Source: Spongiibacter taiwanensis
GTDB lineage: Bacteria > Pseudomonadota > Gammaproteobacteria > Pseudomonadales > Spongiibacteraceae
Assembly (NCBI RefSeq): GCF_023702635.1
Contig: NZ_CP098455.1
Location: 248,001 to 312,000 of the forward strand
DNA: 64,000 bases
Reading direction: 5' to 3'
Part shown: positions 62,341 through 64,000 of the stretch, piece by piece
How the letters are laid out: each line of letters begins with the position of its first letter
Position numbering within the stretch: position 1 is the first letter of the stretch
The notes under the pieces: model-generated
Databases searched by the model: none
The model's input: the letters and a program-made list of their open reading frames with translations, nothing else
Told to the model about the DNA's origin: nothing
Position numbers and translations under genes: made by a program

Positions 62341-62377
62341 CCAATTGCGCCAAATTGCGCATTGCATGCTAATGCAT
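62341..62377. promoter_or_regulatory. Repeated/palindromic sequence in the lipoprotein-antiporter divergent gap
   Basis: AATTGCGC occurs at 62343 and again ten bases later at 62353, followed by ATTGCATGCTAATGCAT with a TGCAT/ATGCA inverted repeat. The ten-base period puts both copies on one face of the helix, as expected of a protein-binding site; the factor is unknown. Confidence 0.3.
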
Positions 62378-62506
62378 CAGCGAACAGGAGCCCTTGACCG
62401 AGGTCCCAACTTTGCGCAAGCATGGCGGCGTTTTTGCGCGCTCGGAAAGCTTGTAAAGGTCCTACACTCAAAGGCTGAAGCTCGGCGACTTAGGGATAAC
62501 GACATT

Positions 62507-64000
62507 ATGACAACCAGCTTGGCTGCCGTGTTGGTAGCCGGAATTTTCTGCCAATGGCTTGCCTGGCGCTTTCGCCTGCCCGCCATCGTCTTACTTGCTG
62601 CCGGCGGCCTGCTACTCGGGCCAATCAGCGGCTGGCTCCAACCACAACAGGAGTTTGGTGAAGGCCTCAGAGCCGTAACCTCCCTGTTCGTTGCCATTAT
62701 TTTGTTTGAGGGCGGCCTCAACCTGCAATTTCACGAGCTGCGCGAAACCGCCAAAGTCACCCGGCGGCTGACCTCCATCGGCGTGGTACTGGCGTGGGGA
62801 ATCGGTACCCTGGCGGCGCACTATATCGGTGGCCTCCAGTGGGGTATTGCGGCGCTGCTCGGCGCCATCCTGGTGGTCACTGGCCCCACGGTGATTATGC
62901 CGCTCCTGAAACACGCCAAACTGAATCGGCGCACGGCCTCCTACCTGAAATGGGAGGGCATCATCAATGACCCTATCGGGGTCTTGCTCGCGGTGCTGGT
63001 ATACCAGTATTTGCTGTACTCCGGTGAGGGTCCGGCCTTCGGTCATATTCTTGCCAGCCTCGGTCTTGCCGCAGGCGTCTCACTGGTATTAGGGGGTGGT
63101 GTTGCCTGGACCCTGGGCGCGCTGTTCCGTCGAGGCTGGATTCCCGAATACCTGAAAGCCCCCTCCATCATCGCCTCAGTGTTGGCGGTATACGCCATTT
63201 CAGACCTGGTGCAGCATGAGTCCGGCCTGCTGGCGACCACGCTGATGGGGATTGTGATGGGCAACATGCGCCTGCGCTCGCTGGACGAAATGCGCCGCTT
63301 TAAGGAGTACATCACCCTGGTGCTGGTGTCCTTCCTGTTTGTGGTGCTCACCGCTTCGCTGACCCTGGAGGACCTTCGCACCATTCACCTGCCGCTGGTG
63401 GTCATGGTCGCGGCCTTCCTGCTGGTGGTTCGGCCCTTGGCGGTGTTCCTGGCTACCATCGGCACCGGCTGTGACTGGCGAGACCGCCTGTTAGTCGGCT
63501 GGATAGCACCGCGCGGGGTGGTGGCGGCCGCCTCTGCGGGGGCCTTTGCGCCCGCGTTGATAGACGCCGGCTTTGAGGACGCTCGCTATCTCGTGCCGGC
63601 CGTGTTCATGATCATTTTCACCACCGTTATCGCCCACGGTTTTTCCCTCGGCCCCTTAACCAAATTCCTCAAGCTGCGCTCACCGGGAAAAGGAAAGGTG
63701 CTCATCGTTGGCGCCTCGCCCTGGAGCGTTGAGCTGGCCCTGGTGATGAAAAAAATGAAGCAGGACGTGATCATTGCTGACAGCGAATGGGGCCGCCTGC
63801 AAAACGCCCGCCAGCAAGGCGTGGACACCTGGTTTGGCGAAGTGTTGTCTGACATGGCCGATGAGGCGCTGGCGTTGGACAATGTCTATACCGTGCTGGC
63901 GGCTACCGGGAACAACCATTACAACTCAATGGTGTGCAACCATTACGCTCCCCACCTCGGTCGCCACCGGGTCTTTCAGCCCTACGACAGCGGCGACGAG
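62507..64000 (+). CDS. CPA1 family Na+/H+ (cation:proton) antiporter with Rossmann domain, 5' part
   Basis: The first 498 codons are visible and the frame is open at the right edge. About 12 membrane segments fill residues 1-395, with the ion-binding motif WEGIINDPIGVLLAV near residue 150 (Asn-Asp pair) and VTGPTVIMPLL before it, as in NhaP proteins. From about residue 400 a TrkA-N/Rossmann-like domain begins (KVLIVGASPWSVELALVMKKM), so nucleotide regulation is likely. AGGGAT stands before the ATG at some distance. Divergent from the lipoprotein gene. Confidence 0.9.
   Translation, partial: MTTSLAAVLVAGIFCQWLAWRFRLPAIVLLAAGGLLLGPISGWLQPQQEFGEGLRAVTSLFVAIILFEGGLNLQFHELRETAKVTRRLTSIGVVLAWGIGTLAAHYIGGLQWGIAALLGAILVVTGPTVIMPLLKHAKLNRRTASYLKWEGIINDPIGVLLAVLVYQYLLYSGEGPAFGHILASLGLAAGVSLVLGGGVAWTLGALFRRGWIPEYLKAPSIIASVLAVYAISDLVQHESGLLATTLMGIVMGNMRLRSLDEMRRFKEYITLVLVSFLFVVLTASLTLEDLRTIHLPLVVMVAAFLLVVRPLAVFLATIGTGCDWRDRLLVGWIAPRGVVAAASAGAFAPALIDAGFEDARYLVPAVFMIIFTTVIAHGFSLGPLTKFLKLRSPGKGKVLIVGASPWSVELALVMKKMKQDVIIADSEWGRLQNARQQGVDTWFGEVLSDMADEALALDNVYTVLAATGNNHYNSMVCNHYAPHLGRHRVFQPYDSGDE

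Overview
This window is chromosomal DNA from a gammaproteobacterium. The first 23 kb follow the gene order I recall from Pseudomonas (cysG-serS-crcB-rarA-lolA-ftsK / trxB-aat-bpt-infA / clpA-clpS / cspD / icd / nudJ-mnmA-hflD-purB). The cysB-thrH-pabB order and the divergent ppsA/ppsR pair are also Pseudomonas-like. A methylmalonyl-CoA operon, an S41 protease with the Prc-type C-terminal extension and short palindromic intergenic repeats suggest a marine relative, perhaps Cellvibrionales/Spongiibacteraceae, but that placement is inference. I see no prophage, insertion sequence, CRISPR array, rRNA operon or obvious genomic island. Almost every gene is a core or conserved function.

Layout. 1-961: end of a tail-specific protease. 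1099-9866 (- strand): a tight run ftsK-lolA-rarA-crcB-serS-cysG-gor. 10126-12970 (+): trxB, aat, bpt, infA. 13043-15688 (-): clpS-clpA, with cspD divergent. Aat and Bpt add N-terminal leucine, ClpS reads it and ClpA unfolds the substrate, so the N-degron pathway is largely collected here. 16443-17699: icd. 17833-24257 (+): rluE, nudJ, mnmA, hflD, purB, an L16 arginine hydroxylase-like cupin and an acetyltransferase fused to a second domain. 24342-25553: an orphan NorF/NorE-like membrane pair and a small Rieske protein. 25678-30218: ppsA, its regulator ppsR, and a patatin-like protein.

30234-39119 (-): an operon reading carboxyltransferase, long biotin carboxylase, methylmalonyl-CoA epimerase, methylmalonyl-CoA mutase, MeaB GTPase and a hotdog thioesterase. 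Together these would convert propionyl-CoA to succinyl-CoA. 39609-45362: pabB, thrH, cysB, a 5'-nucleotidase and an exported trypsin-like protease. 45357-48869: alanine racemase, an alanine/glycine symporter and a D-cysteine desulfhydrase-like PLP enzyme, a small amino-acid locus. 48919-54490: yajC, a DUF1232 membrane protein, OsmC, Bcp, RmuC, PhzF, a zinc-ribbon Nudix hydrolase and a flavin reductase. 54695-56549: a metallo-hydrolase followed by moaC-moaD-moaE. 56682-57065: a small protein with YRG motifs. 57516-57603: tRNA-Ser(GGA). 57604-58237: a 630-base non-coding stretch rich in hairpins. 58238-64000: rdgC, a zinc-type CDF exporter, a small conserved protein, a lipoprotein of unknown function and the first 498 codons of a CPA1 antiporter.

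The least explained parts are non-coding or architectural: three related long inverted repeats around 31.7, 34.4 and 41.7 kb; a modular chain of perfect hairpins behind the tRNA; a third, different inverted repeat at 58.0 kb; a palindromic ATGCAT that is the start of two divergent genes; and a terminator directly in front of the desulfhydrase gene. I did not find a clear candidate for a wholly new multi-gene system.
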